Both the position numbers and the translations under genes were made by a program. The notes below the pieces were generated by a model that had not been told where the DNA came from, made no database searches, and worked only from the letters and a program-made list of their open reading frames with translations. A stretch of 64,000 nucleotides of DNA from Cylicocyclus nassatus (Eukaryota; Nematoda; Chromadorea; Rhabditida; Strongylidae), in contig CATQJL010000001.1 of assembly GCA_958299035.1 (NCBI GenBank), positions 54,424,333-54,488,332 of the forward strand. Direction: 5' to 3'. This document shows positions 1 to 13,400 of the stretch, one piece after another (position 1 is the stretch's first letter; the number at the start of each line of letters is the position of its first letter).

Positions 1-684
1 CTCAACTGAACAAAAGATTTTCGAAGATTCTATGCAATACAAGCATTTCACGCACAGTAATAGCTCCACAACAATCTTGATTTAGCGTACCACAGCATTC
101 GTAAGCCCATACGCCAATACTCTGGCTGCACTGCTTCAGTCCACAGTACTGCAGAAACAATATCTTCACGAAAGTTTGTCAACAATAGTTTACCTTCTTC
201 TCTATAGACCAAAATGACACCATAGTGCTATAGCTAAATGTGTTCTAGCTCAACCGGTATCCGTTTGATTCACTGCTCCCGGCACTACCTTAATCTTTCA
301 GGTTAACTGGCGTGCAGCACGGATGAAACGTTCTCATACCACTGCTGGGGTACAGCTGGATTTAAAATGAGCATGACCATCACTGCTCGTTTAGGTCACC
401 ATCCTTATCAGACAGATATCATCATCCTTTCATTAGGGGAGAAAACGTTATCATACACATCGTCCAACAGGGACAGACTTGTTCGATTTCTTATTTTGGT
501 GATAACATTCAAACCGAGGTAAACGAACGCTTCAACACTTGCTTTAACTTTTAGAAATATGTTTTAACGTGCGTTCAACATGTAGACAAAAGTTTTGACT
601 GTTAAACACGTACTGTACATATCATTACTCTCTTGTCAACGAAGTTTCTCAGATAGGCCTAGAATAGATGTACTCAAGTCAAAC
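1..684. other. Unassigned non-coding sequence
   Basis: No convincing open reading frame, RNA gene or repeat structure was seen on either strand. It lies beyond the 3' end of the minus-strand condensin gene and next to two small inverted-repeat elements. Confidence 0.5.
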
Positions 685-686
685 TA

Positions 687-903
687 CCCTAATTTCACGC
701 GTACAAGCCGCGGGGGATTTTTTTCCAAAATTGACTAGCCCAAATACGCCAAAGAACTTTGCAACCAAAGGACCCTATGCCGTGCTGTATATTGCTTAAG
801 AGAATTGAACGGCATAGGAATCGCTTTCCGAAATACTTTGGAGCGGCTGAGGGGCTTGATTGAAAAATTGAAAAAGGTGCGCCTTGTACGCGTGAAATTA
901 GGG
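687..903. mobile_element. 217-bp MITE with TA target duplication
   Basis: Perfect terminal inverted repeats begin CCCTAATTTCACGCGTACAA at 687 and are mirrored up to 903. The pairing continues imperfectly a few bases further inward. Each end is flanked by TA (685-686 and 904-905), the target duplication of Tc1/mariner-type transposons. There is no transposase, so this is a non-autonomous element. Family assignment rests only on the TA flanks and terminal repeats. Confidence 0.75.
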
Positions 904-1002
904 TAAATCTTTTTCTCGAGCGAATAGCAAAAGAGATGTAGAATTGTCATTGTTGAACCTGGGTATCCACATAGGTATGCACCTGACGTCCACACAAACC
1001 TA

Positions 1003-1281
1003 CCCTCGATATCATCCCATATGTCTTCCCTCAACATGACGTGGATTACGTGGCTTGATGAGGCGCCGCCTCGCCTCGGGCTTGCGCCACGTTGTGAGCG
1101 CATCTTTGGCGCGACGTGGCGCTCAACACAACGTGGCGCAGGCTTTTCCACGTTTTTCTTGTTGCCACATCACGCCGAAAATGCGCACGCAACGTGGCGC
1201 AAGCCCGAGGCGAGGCGGCGCCTCATCAAGCCACGTAATCCACGTCATGTTGAGGGAAGACATATGGGATGATATCGAGGG
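1003..1281. mobile_element. 279-bp foldback MITE with TA target duplication
   Basis: The left arm starts CCCTCGATATCATCCCATAT and the right arm is its reverse complement ending at 1281, with TA on both sides. The arms are near-perfect for about 95 bp, through a GC-rich core (GAGGCGCCGCCTCGCC), and then continue with mismatches to the centre near 1140, so almost the whole element folds into one hairpin. Open frames crossing it on both strands are by-products of the palindrome. Its ends resemble those of the 687-903 element only in the first four bases (CCCT). Confidence 0.8.
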
Positions 1282-1283
1282 TA

Positions 1284-2885
1284 ACTGCTTCGCCTTCAAG
1301 TTGGCGATTGACATGCTTCGACGTGTTCTCGCACAAGCGCGCGAGGTTAAAAATGGTGCTAGTAAACAAACTGCTTGTTTACAATGCACAGTCGATATTA
1401 GAACATCAAGTATGACTCTTTGCAGACAATATTACTCCCAACTATATTACGTTGAAAGTTTCGGAAAATTATATGTTGTAATACACGCTCTCCAATTCGA
1501 TGGTTTTGGACCGACTAGTGGTTCGGAGCAAAAGTCTCGGCGAGTTTACATAGAAAACTACAGAAAGTAAATACTTAAAAAATTTTTAAAGACTTTTTCA
1601 TGTGTCTAGTATTTTATTTATCAATTCCTTGAACATTTTGTTATGACCTCTGTATCAGTGAAAGTGGCAGTGGTGAGTGCGGCTCTAGACTCTACATCTC
1701 TCTCGCGAATGTGCTCTCTGATCCTCAGGCCCAATTAGTGATCGAAGCTCCGCCCTCCACCCGCCTTGAACCTCTTTGGCTTGGACTATATGAGCGCTCA
1801 AAGAATTTTATTCAGCGAAAGAGACCGAACTAAGAAATGCCTCTTCCCATTTTTTGGACCCAGCCGTAAATGGATCTAAAATAGCCAGATGCTAGACGTG
1901 AGGTAAGTAAGTCTTGCATAATAGTTACCTATCTTTTCTGAACACAATTTGCTGTTGCGGGTAGAGATTGTCCTTGCTATAAATGTTTTTTTTTATGATC
2001 TGATAAGCCAGAATGATGTTTTTTTTGAATTTTTCTTGCTGAAACTCTTGCCGTGAATGCATTTCTGCAGCTGAATGATTATCTCTTTGTATCTGACTTT
2101 TGATGCCCTATCCATTTTGTAATCAAAGGGACTTTGGAATAACTGCGATGTTATCGGGGAGTTCGTATTCAAGATGCTCGAAGCTAAGTGCCGACCCCTC
2201 TTTTCTGAGGAAGGCAACGGAAGCGTTTTCAAATGCAGGGGTGCCGTCAAGCATGGCCATCAGAAATTTTTTGGAAAGCCAAGTTGTCCGGAAAGCGGTT
2301 TACACCATTAAGATAATTTTTTAAAAAGCTAAATTGCATTTTTATAGTATCGAAGCATCATATGCAAATAAGAACATCTCACTTATACAATTTCATAACT
2401 CATGTAACGGCACCCATAAATCCAAGCGCTTCTTCCGAATTTGGTCTTTATGCTGCAACAAATAAACGACAATCACAACGATTGTAGCGAAGAAAGTAAA
2501 AGATATTAAAGATTGACGGTGGACACAATTGTTGAGATAGCAAACGAGGTTATACCATAGCTGAGATATTGAAATGGAACAGTGGTTAGCAGAGCGGATG
2601 GACATGTCTTCAGCAGATCATGGCTTTGAAAGAGATTGATTCAAAAATCCTGGGGTTCAGATGTCAGTGAGTGAAACATGTTGCACAAATTCTACGATAC
2701 ATAAGAGACCTTATCATGAGAAAAAAGCTTGACCGATAAGAAAACCTAGTGAGCTCGTATGGTCTCACGCAATGCAAAGTATCCGATTATAGTGGTCCTT
2801 GATCACTGTGCGGAATGTTTTAATCGATGTATGCTCAAACACCCATAAGAGTTCGCTCTATCCGTCTGTTAAAAAAACAGCTTCA
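1284..2885. other. Intergenic sequence downstream of the condensin gene
   Basis: No gene could be supported here. On the minus strand an ATTAAA (plus-strand TTTAAT at 2819-2824) lies about 62 nt beyond the stop codon of the condensin subunit gene and could be its polyadenylation signal, which is weak evidence. Extra 3' exons of that gene cannot be excluded, because the last coding exon also contains a usable donor (GGA|GTGAGT). Confidence 0.4.
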
Positions 2886-4475
2886 TCAATTAGACGCGAT
2901 GCCAAAGAAACTCACTCCAATCCTACGCAGCTCAAATTCCACTTCAGCTTTCAATTGTTCATCACCCCCTAAGAAGACGTCTACGTGATCCTTGTGGTCG
3001 CGGCACATTGCGCTGACATGATGATCAATATTAGCAGGCTAGGACATTTTACAAGATGACATTAAGGCTCACCGAAAAATATTATAAAGCTCCTTTCTTA
3101 ACTCTGACCGATGCTCGTTAAGATAGATGCGCAAATCCAAAAGTGTTGGCATAACATATTCAAGCATAGCTTTGCGGAACGCTTTCGTAATAATTTCCTT
3201 TGCGACTGCCTGAATTGGATCTGTCAACCAGTAACCTACTTATTTTCCGAGAACTAAACATACGATAACGGCTGCGGGTGGCTCTTCTTCTTCATTGGGG
3301 TCTTTACCAAGGTCGGCATTCAACTTCATCTCGTTCAGAGACATTACCTCAAGCACAATTAGCCTTCATAATGATGAACTATTTGCAGACAGATGTTTAC
3401 CGTCAGCGCGTCCTTCACCAGCGCTTGTGCATTTTGGCTCTCATATTTCAGTTTCCCGCTCATCAAGGGACAAAGAACTTGCGTACAGATTTGAGACATC
3501 AAAGTAAGCTTGCGTGTATCATCAAAGGTGCTGAGCTGAAAGACAATACGAGCTTTGGGCGACATCCAAAAAAAAAACACCAAAAAATGACTTGCCATAA
3601 ATGTGTAAATAATCATGCGGTTGTCCCTACTCATACACAGACGGGAATTCCATGAGTGATCAGAGTTTTCGGCTGTAAAAAGACTAAGAATACAAAGGCG
3701 AGCTGTAAGCTACCCACTAGAAACTTACCCTCTTTTTCATGATCAATGGAAACGTTGTTGAAGTGCGTGAGACATTCGATGAAATGACTTACGAACAAAT
3801 CTGGATACTGCGGCAAAAGAACGTCACGCTGAATTTTTAGCCTTATCACTTTAAAAACATTAATGAGCAGCTTCTGAACTCACCAAGCAAAATTTTGCGT
3901 AATCGCTTATCATCCTATTCTCATCGAGAACTGTTGACAAGAAGCGGTACATAACCTTAAAAAGAGCTATTCTTTACAAACTCCAGTGATTCTCAATTAC
4001 CTCGCCTTCCCATTTGATAAAGCGCTCGTTGATTAAAGAAGTCAACGATTCCAAACATTGATGACGTATCAGCGTAGATCTATCTTTGAGACAAGCAGCT
4101 ATAACTGCAGAGTAGCGATCAACAGTAGACGTGTACCTAGGCAATCCAGTTGTAATAATCTTTCGTAGCTTTTATAAAGGATACCTGATGCACAAGTCGC
4201 TTAAGACAATCAAAATATTATTTCTGATCACATGGTCAGGGTTCAGCCTCAGCTGCTTCACGAAGACAGGGATGGTGGCTTTTGCGAATCTTTCATCCTG
4301 CATGATCAATTATTAGAGCTTCTGCCCGAAACTTTTATTAACTGCAAACCATAAGACAAAATTTCCCAATGGTCAAAATAGCGCACGCTCGCACAGCTGG
4401 AGTAAAGAGAAACCGATTTACAGCCGAAGCACCCTCAGCGATAGGCTGCACAATCGGCTGCTCACATCCATACGA
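2886..4475 (-). CDS. NCAPD3: NCAPD3 exons 21-30 (C-terminal HEAT region and C-terminus)
   Basis: This is the best conserved part. Exon 21 has VRACAILTIGKFCL, exon 22 VIRNNILIVLSDLCIR, exon 23 LIRHQCLESLTSLI and ERFIKWEGE, exon 24 MYRFLSTVLDEN and DYAKFCL, exon 25 FVSHFIECLTHFNN, exon 28 VMSLNEMKL followed by an EEEE stretch, exon 29 YVMPTLLDLRIYL, and exon 30 GDEQLKAEVEFELRR. The order and content match NCAPD3. The protein ends 13 residues after EFELRR, so the long phosphorylated tail of vertebrate D3 is missing or lies in unrecognised exons. Introns are 45-60 nt. Confidence 0.92.
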
Positions 4476-7400
4476 CTGAAAAGATAACATTATTCACATC
4501 CAATCGCATACCGGAAAAACGAAAAGTTCAAAGAGAGATCGTCATGATAACCTTAGGTTTGAACCTGTTGTAAGCCTCTATGCCTTACCTTTGCAATACC
4601 AATGACGCAACTCTGTTAAACTGATCTAAACTATTTGCATACACCTTGGAGCATAAGCTTTCTCTTAGACATAAACCATTATATTGGCTAGGGCCCATAT
4701 TCTGTCGTTAAAGTTTCGCAACTTCTTCCTGTCACGATAGTCTTACAAAGCATTGACATTATCAAAAAATAATTCACGTATAGTGACACCCTGAGCTCTT
4801 ATTACAGATAAAGATGGGAGAAGGAGATCGCGTGATAGAGAGAGTAAACAGATGTCATTATGCCATGCAAGACAAAGCATAAAATTCTTAAAAAAATAGT
4901 GCGAGAGAACCTTTGGTTTAACCCACTAAATCGGGTCCAAATAGAAGAGATTATTCATTGAGCAGAAGCAAACTTTATCAAAAAGTGTTTGAAAATTATT
5001 GTTCAATCGCTACGTTCAAGTTTTCGTTACTTCCTTCATGCATCTAAGTGCCTTTCTAGACGGTTTGTCAATAAACTATGACATGCCAATTCATAAGGGA
5101 GTCTTTTTGCTCTAATTTAACGTCTAATGATTTATCCCAAAAACAGCGATATCACATTAGTTATGGCCTCAAATATCTGTACAGTTTTCAGTAAAAGTAA
5201 GCTAAATGCAGTAGTCAGTGGAAGACCCCGTCCACTCTAAATTAAGGGTCTTGAGCTTTTGGCACATACGATAGTAGGGGTCGAGAATCTGGTTGAACGT
5301 TGCCTTAAAGCACGAATAACGAAATACCTCAAATCTATGGTGTCTTTATCCATCTGTGGCCGTATTCATCAACGAACCCTGAGGGTTAAACTTATTATCC
5401 AGGGTTAGTTTAACCCTCAGGGTTCATTGGCCGTATTCTTCAACCATAGGGCAGGGTTTACCACAAAACGCGATCCACCCGTATCGATCAACGAACCTGT
5501 GGCCGTGTTCATCAACGAACCGGTTAAACTAACCCTGGAGGGTTAAGGCGTCAGTTACGCGTGCGCTGAGCAAACTCACATCACAGAATGGCTAAGTACG
5601 TGCTAAGTTCACTTTATACTTCTATCACTGTTATAGTAGTATAATCAACGAATAATCTTCTAACACTAGTTTTTATAATACATCTCTAGCATATTTGTGC
5701 AGCATCCAATCTTATAGCGTGAATTTATTTTCATGTGCGCAATTGTGCCATGTAAGTTCTTCTTTTGCGCAGTTCGTTTTATACCGGGCTTGTGCTACTC
5801 TTTTAGGGGTCAATGCGTGTTATCATAAAGAGGTTCTTCTGTTTTGGCACTTGTCAGAGTGGAATGAGCAACAATTTTTCCTCGTCGCTTTCATTTGTCA
5901 CCAAAGCTAGGATTCTTTTTCTCGCGTTGTCAGTGTTTCATGTACTTCGAGCTTGAACATAAAACGAAGTCGAAACCAAGTACTATAACAACAACTAATA
6001 CTAGATACTACAATACTCGTTGATCGTTTTCATAAAACTATTAGATGCGAGTAAATGTTTGTATGAAGTATTAGGGGTAAAGTTCACCTTGCTCTAAGCT
6101 AGAGTTAAATTAACCCTAATGAATTACTAAGTTTTACCCTCCAGGGTTAGTCTAACCCTCAGGATTCGTTGATGAATACGGGTTAATCGTTTTCGGGGTA
6201 AAGTTGTAAAGTTTACCCTCAAGGATAGATTCAACCCTCAGAGTTAAGCCTACCCTGTGTTTCATGGATAGAAGTTAAGCTTTCCAGGGTTAAACTAAAC
6301 CACAGGGTTCGTTGATGAATACGGCCACTGGTTATCCGTCATTTTCAGCTAAGGGGGCCTGGTGTAGTTGAAGGCAGTGTCTCAACAGAATTCGGGTCCC
6401 GAAATTTTTGCGCACAGATGTTCGCGACTGTATAACCTTAAATGGGCCCAAATAGCTTAAAAATTACACCAAACCCCGTTTTCCGAAGACCTCATAGAGG
6501 CAACGCGGATGAGCTGCCCCGCTTTACCTTAACCTTGGCCGCAGGGTTTAACACGTCAAGAAGGAGGGCGTCGCCTGAAAAAATGTGTTGAAACGCGGCA
6601 GGAAAAGCGACAAGTTCTACAGAGCGAGTAGAGGAGCGCTCCGCGCGCCATTTTGAGCCCAATTCTCTCGGCGTACAAGAGGTATTGTCAAATGGGACTA
6701 GGGATTTGCATAAGGGAATCCCGTAACGAAATTCGTAAAATCCGTGTATCCCAGTTCCGGTGACACATCGCCTTTAATTAAACGCGCTGATTACAAACGC
6801 TTTGATCGTCAACTGCACCTGCTTATTGCTGTTTCCATTGCACTTTTTCCATGTAAAATCGAACACTTACAGGAAGCGGAGTGGGAGCGGAAATCATGTG
6901 GCTCCCAGCTGGGGAGCCTAGATTCGTGTGGAGGCGGGCTACAGACTTCCCCTAATTATGAGACTGAATTAGTCAAAACTCTACATAGTTATAGCATTGC
7001 TTTCCGTACTTCCTCGCTATCAAAAACCGCTTAGTTGGCATGACTCCGCCTTCACAAGAATCTGGGAACCGATGATAGCCTAAAAATTGCCCAAATTTAT
7101 GTATTCAACCATACTCTGTGGGAAGACGAAAGCTCATATACTCCTCATATACTCAAAAACTGAAATTAATTTACGCCGCAAATACCAGATTCTTTGGTTG
7201 GTTCTGTTGATCTGCATTTATTGCAGGGAGAAGCTCAAAATACAAATAGGATCTTTCGACCACAGGACCACACTTAGATGATACTCATTCGAAAAGCTCA
7301 AAAAAAAAAATTTTTTTTACCATGGTAGGTAACATTTGGAGTAGAAGCAATACTGTACTGGTGAATTGTGCCTAGACGAGCCACCAATGACAGCAATCAA

Positions 7401-10400
7401 CCATCATGCTCTCACATATTTTGACGGATGGGGAAGCATTAAAACTTTGCGTGCTCCCTTTCATTTCTAACTGATATTTCTCAATCACAGCCGAGCCAAA
7501 GCATAGACTATGTGACGGTTTTCCAGTCATGTAGTGCCATATGCAGCATTAGTTACAATGGAAGACTACGAGGGCGTATGAGTTGAAGTTGTGAAAGTGG
7601 CTCATTTTTATTTGCAAATAATCGGATAATTTCTTGATTCTTTCAAAATTTATATGGTTTTGTATAACAAATTTAATGGCGGCAACAGCTAGAAGGAATA
7701 TTGGGAAGCATCAGGAAAACTTATCCAGATGGCACGACTAACGCCAAATTCACTACAAAAGAGGAAATTCTGTCGCCTCGCACCCGGGAGATGTACCTTT
7801 TGCTTCAGCCAGATTAGCTGCTGAGGCGGGGCTTAGTACCTTCAGCGCTACAAAGTATTAGGAATGGATAGATCTTTAACGTATGCAGATCAATTATGTG
7901 TCATTTTTACTCTTCTTCTACCTCCACCTTCTAATAGTGTTTGCGCGCTGTGATGCAATGCGGTCAGTGCTGAAGCGTGACGCGATGGGATACGGCGTCG
8001 AAGCAAAATCACAGCGCACAACAAGAAGTTCTATCCTTGAATTATCCGTTGCAAAAGTACTGAACAAATTCTCTCTGATATAAACTACAAGCCTCACCGT
8101 GAAGGAAGACGATGCCGATTGAGCGCGTGAGCTTGCTGGCGATGGATCGCCTGACAGGACGTCGTTTACTGCAAATTAGTGATTGCTGTTCGTTATACTT
8201 TTGACATGAAATGCTGTGGAATAAAAAGTTTCCGGCCCACTTCATAGCCCTTACAAGGGAATGGTCAGAAGTCGAAGTGGCCAAACCAAAGAAGCTGTAT
8301 ATATAGCTGTATATACCATTCGATGCAGTATAAAACGCTGACTACGAATCTGTCTTCCTTATCTGCTTCCCGCTTCTGTGGACGAAGCTACAAGCGGTTT
8401 TATTGTGAAAAAATCATACATGAAAACAGCGAAATTGAGCACATTGTTGCACTTTTAGCTCAGCTTCTGGCTTCAAAAATCTTAAGTAAGCTAGCTGCAT
8501 GTTTTGGCCCAGCATTGAGGCGAACGTGGCTCTGTACGGCTAAATTTTCAATTTTACGCATAATTTCTAAGCAGAATAATGGTCTTTAATGGCTTATAGC
8601 TTCGTCCAGAAAAGCGATAAGCAGGTAAGGAAGATAGATTTAGAGACAGCGCTTCATGCTGCATCTAACGGTACGTAGCTTGTCTGGAATGGCCACTTCG
8701 ATTTCTGACCATTCCCTTGTTAGATTCAAACTTTACCATACTAAAGTTGGAACTAAAGTACAGTATTGATTCGAAAATTCAGTATAAGTAAGAAGTACGC
8801 AAGTTGTCCAATCTCAACATCGTACAACTTCAGCTTAGAGGTTACAGGCTGGCTATCCTTCTCCTGTGATCTGAGCGATACTAAATCGGAACCTCGCTAA
8901 CACCGAACTATTTGCGCTAAAAAGCTCTGCGCAACTAAAAATAAAACTACCAATGTGAGACACTGTTAGATTCAAGAAACCAGCGAGAAGACCTGAAATT
9001 ACTTCAAACACGTTTTTCGATTCGAAGTACCAGCTGCGCTGTAAGCGGGTTGCCATGAACTTTGCTACGAAGAGGAATCTGATATATGTATAGCTGCAGC
9101 AGTCAGAGGTAGGAACAGGCATTACAGTGATTGCTCGATTGAAAAATGTTCAATTTATAATACTTTGATGTTGCACTTTCGGCTCTATAGCCACAAATTC
9201 GCGCGCTAAATACGTTAGATTTCAACGCAACTACGAAGCGGTCTCCTCGGTTCAAATCCGCGAATTTTGAAGCGAAGATTAAGTTGAGGGTACATCTCAA
9301 TAGTGCACTTGTTTAAAACAGACCGCAGATAATTTCTGAACTTGAGGGAGATGGTAAACATTTATTAAATGATGGAAGCCATTATCTATAAGATAGTTTT
9401 CGTAGTTTCTTGATTACAAACGTGAAGGGTCCGATCCTTCCAGCTGCTCACCGTAAATTGTGTCGAAAGCCAGCACTGACTTCAGCACGTCAAAAAGACC
9501 TTTCCCAGCTCGCATCAGACTGGGCGAAAATTGCACCACATCTCCCATCGTCATGACCATACGAATCAGAGTTTCCTCGCGAGATGCCATTCTGAAAGTT
9601 GATTGAATCATTCTGAACATCTCGTCATGCACTTACTCCTCAGCATCCTCGTGAAAACTCTCAAAGTCAAGCAGCGACTCCCTGATCTTGGTGCAACAAG
9701 TGTCCAAGACTAGGTGCCCGAAGTCGGCGAGTATTGCAATCCCTTAATCTCAAGTTTACTTAATAATGGGCTGTGTTTAAGAGCAAACCTGTGCCTTCTT
9801 CGCCTACCGCATCCATCATTACCGCTAGACAGTGGTAAACAGATGAAATATGCGATGTATGGACCCTAAGGGAAGTATTAGGACTGTAAGTTTAATGCTA
9901 CAGAATGCTACCTGAAACTTATTATGTTCTCTCTTATGTCAGCAATAAGAATCTTCTTCAAATCGTCACCAATTTTGCGAGATCCATTTGACAGTATCCT
10001 TGTGATATACCGTATCTAGAAAAGGTAAAAGAGAATACAAATTTGGAAGACATGCCACTGACTCTGCTATCCTCATCGCCTTTCTCAAGAGAGTACCAAG
10101 TCCGCAAAGCTGCTAACGGGTTGACCTATAATGCTACTTAAATTTAGCAAAGGAGAAGGCTTCGAGTAGAACTTGCTTCTAGCATCGCACTGAGTTCTGC
10201 AAGAAGCATCCATATAACATCACTTCGCTCAGGACACGCCTCAAGTTGAAGATTCAGTGAGTCAATGATTTTAGGGTTGAGCTGGCCCTTTCGATGTTGT
10301 TGAAGGAGCGCGCAAGTCAAGATACGGCTGTAAATGAGAAGTACAACATGTTCGAGGAAACATCCTATGTACCGCTTATTGTTGTCCAATGCAATTGAGT

Positions 10401-13400
10401 GTAGTAGCTTCCACGACTTGCTCGAACCATCAAGAATCGGGGTCAATAGTGTTTCCTGAAGTTCTATGTCAAGGCTCAAAATCATGTACGACTTCAGCTC
10501 ACCGTAACAAGCTGCGAAATGATATTTTGAAGGTTTGGCTCTCTGTCATTAATCATAGTGAACACTGTATCTAGCCAAGCATTCTCGAGTACATCCCTAC
10601 ATTGAACTGGTCACTTGAATCAGTTCAGATATAGAAACGCCTACCGATGCTCTGTACAATTATTATAGAGAAAATCGACCACCTCTATAGCCTGTTTTCG
10701 TACTACAGATGAACCGTCTAAGCAAAGCTCCTAAAACTACAAAAATCCATGAGAACCTTCCTCATTTGAAACTTACTTTGAGGCACTCGACGCTATCCTC
10801 AACATCAGTGGTGTCACTGAGGTATGGAAAGTAAATTCGCAAAACATTGGCCGCATTTTTGCGAACACCAACCTAAACCAATCTTGTACCTATAGGTAAG
10901 GTACCTATAGGGACTTATGCTCAGGTACCTACCTAAGTATACTCAAATGATACATGTAAAATTATTACTCACTGTATCATCGCCAGCATTAGTCACTATA
11001 ATATGCAACATGACATCTTTGGTCATAATCTGAGGGTTGTCAAAAGACATCTGTTCGCGTTTTTCTTCATCGTCCTCCACGTTCACACTTGGTACATCGC
11101 TTTCATCACTGAGGAATCTCGGGAACCTTGTAAGCTGCAAGAACCTACCTTAACACAACAATCACTAAAAAGTGAGAATGGTAACGAAACATGAAATTTC
11201 CATAGCCCGGTGTACTAAGCTTTTATTACTTTGGTCCATAAGTTTTGCGCCAAAATGTTTCAAAAATTGTAAGCTCTTACTGTTTTAACAATTTGTCTCA
11301 AACAGTGTAACATATGAGATACTAGCTGGCTTACCCGGCTCCGCCGTATGTTCCGAATAGAAAATTCCATTTCTTAACCGATCCGGACCAAACTTGGCAC
11401 ACATACACTTCGGGCCCCGGCGAGTGTCACAGTCCACTTTTTGTTATCGATCGATGTCGATGTTATCGATTTTTTGCAAAATTTGAGCTAGGGGCTGGAA
11501 TTTGGCAGAGGGGTGTAATCGAGCATGCTGATCACCCCCGTGGGGGTGATCAGCATGCTCGATTACCCCCCTGTGCCAACTCCCAGCCCCGTAGCTCAAA
11601 TTTCGCAAAAAATCGATAAAATCGATATCGATCGATGACGAAAAGTAGCCTATACGAACATACGTACAGACAGATATACATACATACAGACAGACAGACA
11701 GACATTCAGCTTTATATATAAGATTCATGTGTTTTCTAATTTGGCGGAGAATGTTGGCATGCCATAGCGTCAAGCTGAGAGAGAAACCTCAATCGTAATT
11801 CTTCGCATTTTGGACGCTGATAGTCGCTAAAGGTGTAGCATAATCTGATGCTATTTCTGATGTAGTTTTACAAACTGCTTTTTCGACTAAAAACTAGGTT
11901 GTAGGGAGAAATTTGTGCTCATCGGAGATTTCTAACAAATACAAGTTTTTACCGACATTTTGAGTTTCGAATAACTCAAATGTAATAGGTTGATGCAGAA
12001 AGGTGGCCATTTTGCTTCCCACTTTAACGTACTATAACTTTCTGGAGAATCTAAATTTCTGTATGCGATAAGAAACCATTGAAAGCAAATCTTTTGCAAG
12101 ACATACATTCATCTACACTTACATCTCACACGTTCAGAAAAATATGGATAGGCAAACAAGAAAAGTTTTTTCCTGAAACTTTGTTTTTAACAAGTCATAA
12201 CTCCTTTCGAAGTCTCTACTATAACAGCCTATCCGGTAGCCGGAAGCCAGTAGCATAAAAGACGATGGAAAGGGTTCAGACAAAAAAATTTGCGAAAAGA
12301 ACAAATTGAAATCCAGAAGTAAGCTTTTGTAAACATTTTTTCGGTAGGCTTCGAAGTCCCGAAATGTAGGAGTTCTAGATTTCTGCGTAGTAAGCAGCTG
12401 AATGTTTCTCCAGAAACTGTCGTCTGGAAGCGCTACCTTTACGCTTACAGAAATGGACAACGCTTTGGCGATTGTCTTCTTCAGAAAAAAAATTTTTTTA
12501 TGGGTCATAGAATGACCGCATCGGTTACCCATTTGAGGCGCCGATATCTCATTCTAGATAATCTCCTAGAAAGTAGTTGAGCGTATGTAATGTAGACAAT
12601 TTTTTTACATACATTAGCTAAATTTTCGAGCAAGCGGCGTTTATTCACGTTTTAATTCTGGCCAGAAAAGTTAATGCAATGAGAATTTAATTTCGGATTC
12701 CTTTATTTGAAACTTTATAACTACGTAACGGACGATGCTGAAAGTCCACTTCAACAATCATTAGTAACAGAATGAAAAGAGCTCCTCACTGATATGCCAT
12801 CGGGTTTGAATAAAAAGTTTAATGGGAAAAGTAGTACTGAGAAAGGTCTGGAAAACCGGCCGTCGTTTTTGCATCAACCTAATATTACGAAAAATAAGAC
12901 ATGAAAAGCAATTCTTCGCTCCAACAATGGCGACTGCGTACTGCAACAAAAACTGAACGAACGGATGGATGGCTCAACCAACACGACTGTCTCCAGCATT
13001 GGCAAAACAACTTCAAACAGTTGCGCAGAATCACTTTTTACTCCAAAAATGTTCTGAATTACCGGAATGTCAGCAATTGATTTAGATTTTGAAAGTATGT
13101 GTAAGCCTACAGTCAGCATCACAATTTCGCTATTCTTGAGTAAATTATAATGGTTGAAGGAGCTGATTAGATCTATAAGCGGCAGGTTCTGATGAAATTA
13201 TATTGGATTGGAAGGAGAACAATTCGTTTTTATACAGCAAAGCAACACGACGAATTCGAAAAAATAGTGAGGGGTACATACCATTCGATAAACCAAAGTA
13301 AGGTCTACAAGATGAACTCTGAACATTGGGTGAAGTCGTGGTTTATGCAAAGTTCAAAGCTGTAACATGAGCAAATCACAGTGTCAAAACTCGGGTCTTT

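Noticed and set aside
1055..1570. 171-codon plus-strand open frame
   Set aside because: It runs through the palindromic MITE at 1003-1281, which opens frames on both strands. No domain or splice context supports it.
11444..11773. Protein in the Helitron-like copy
   Set aside because: The frame consists of the GTCT microsatellite and palindrome. No Rep or helicase motif is present.
12761..13122. Extra condensin exons in intron 10
   Set aside because: Exons 10 and 11 already join in phase, and the predicted peptides have no similarity to D3.
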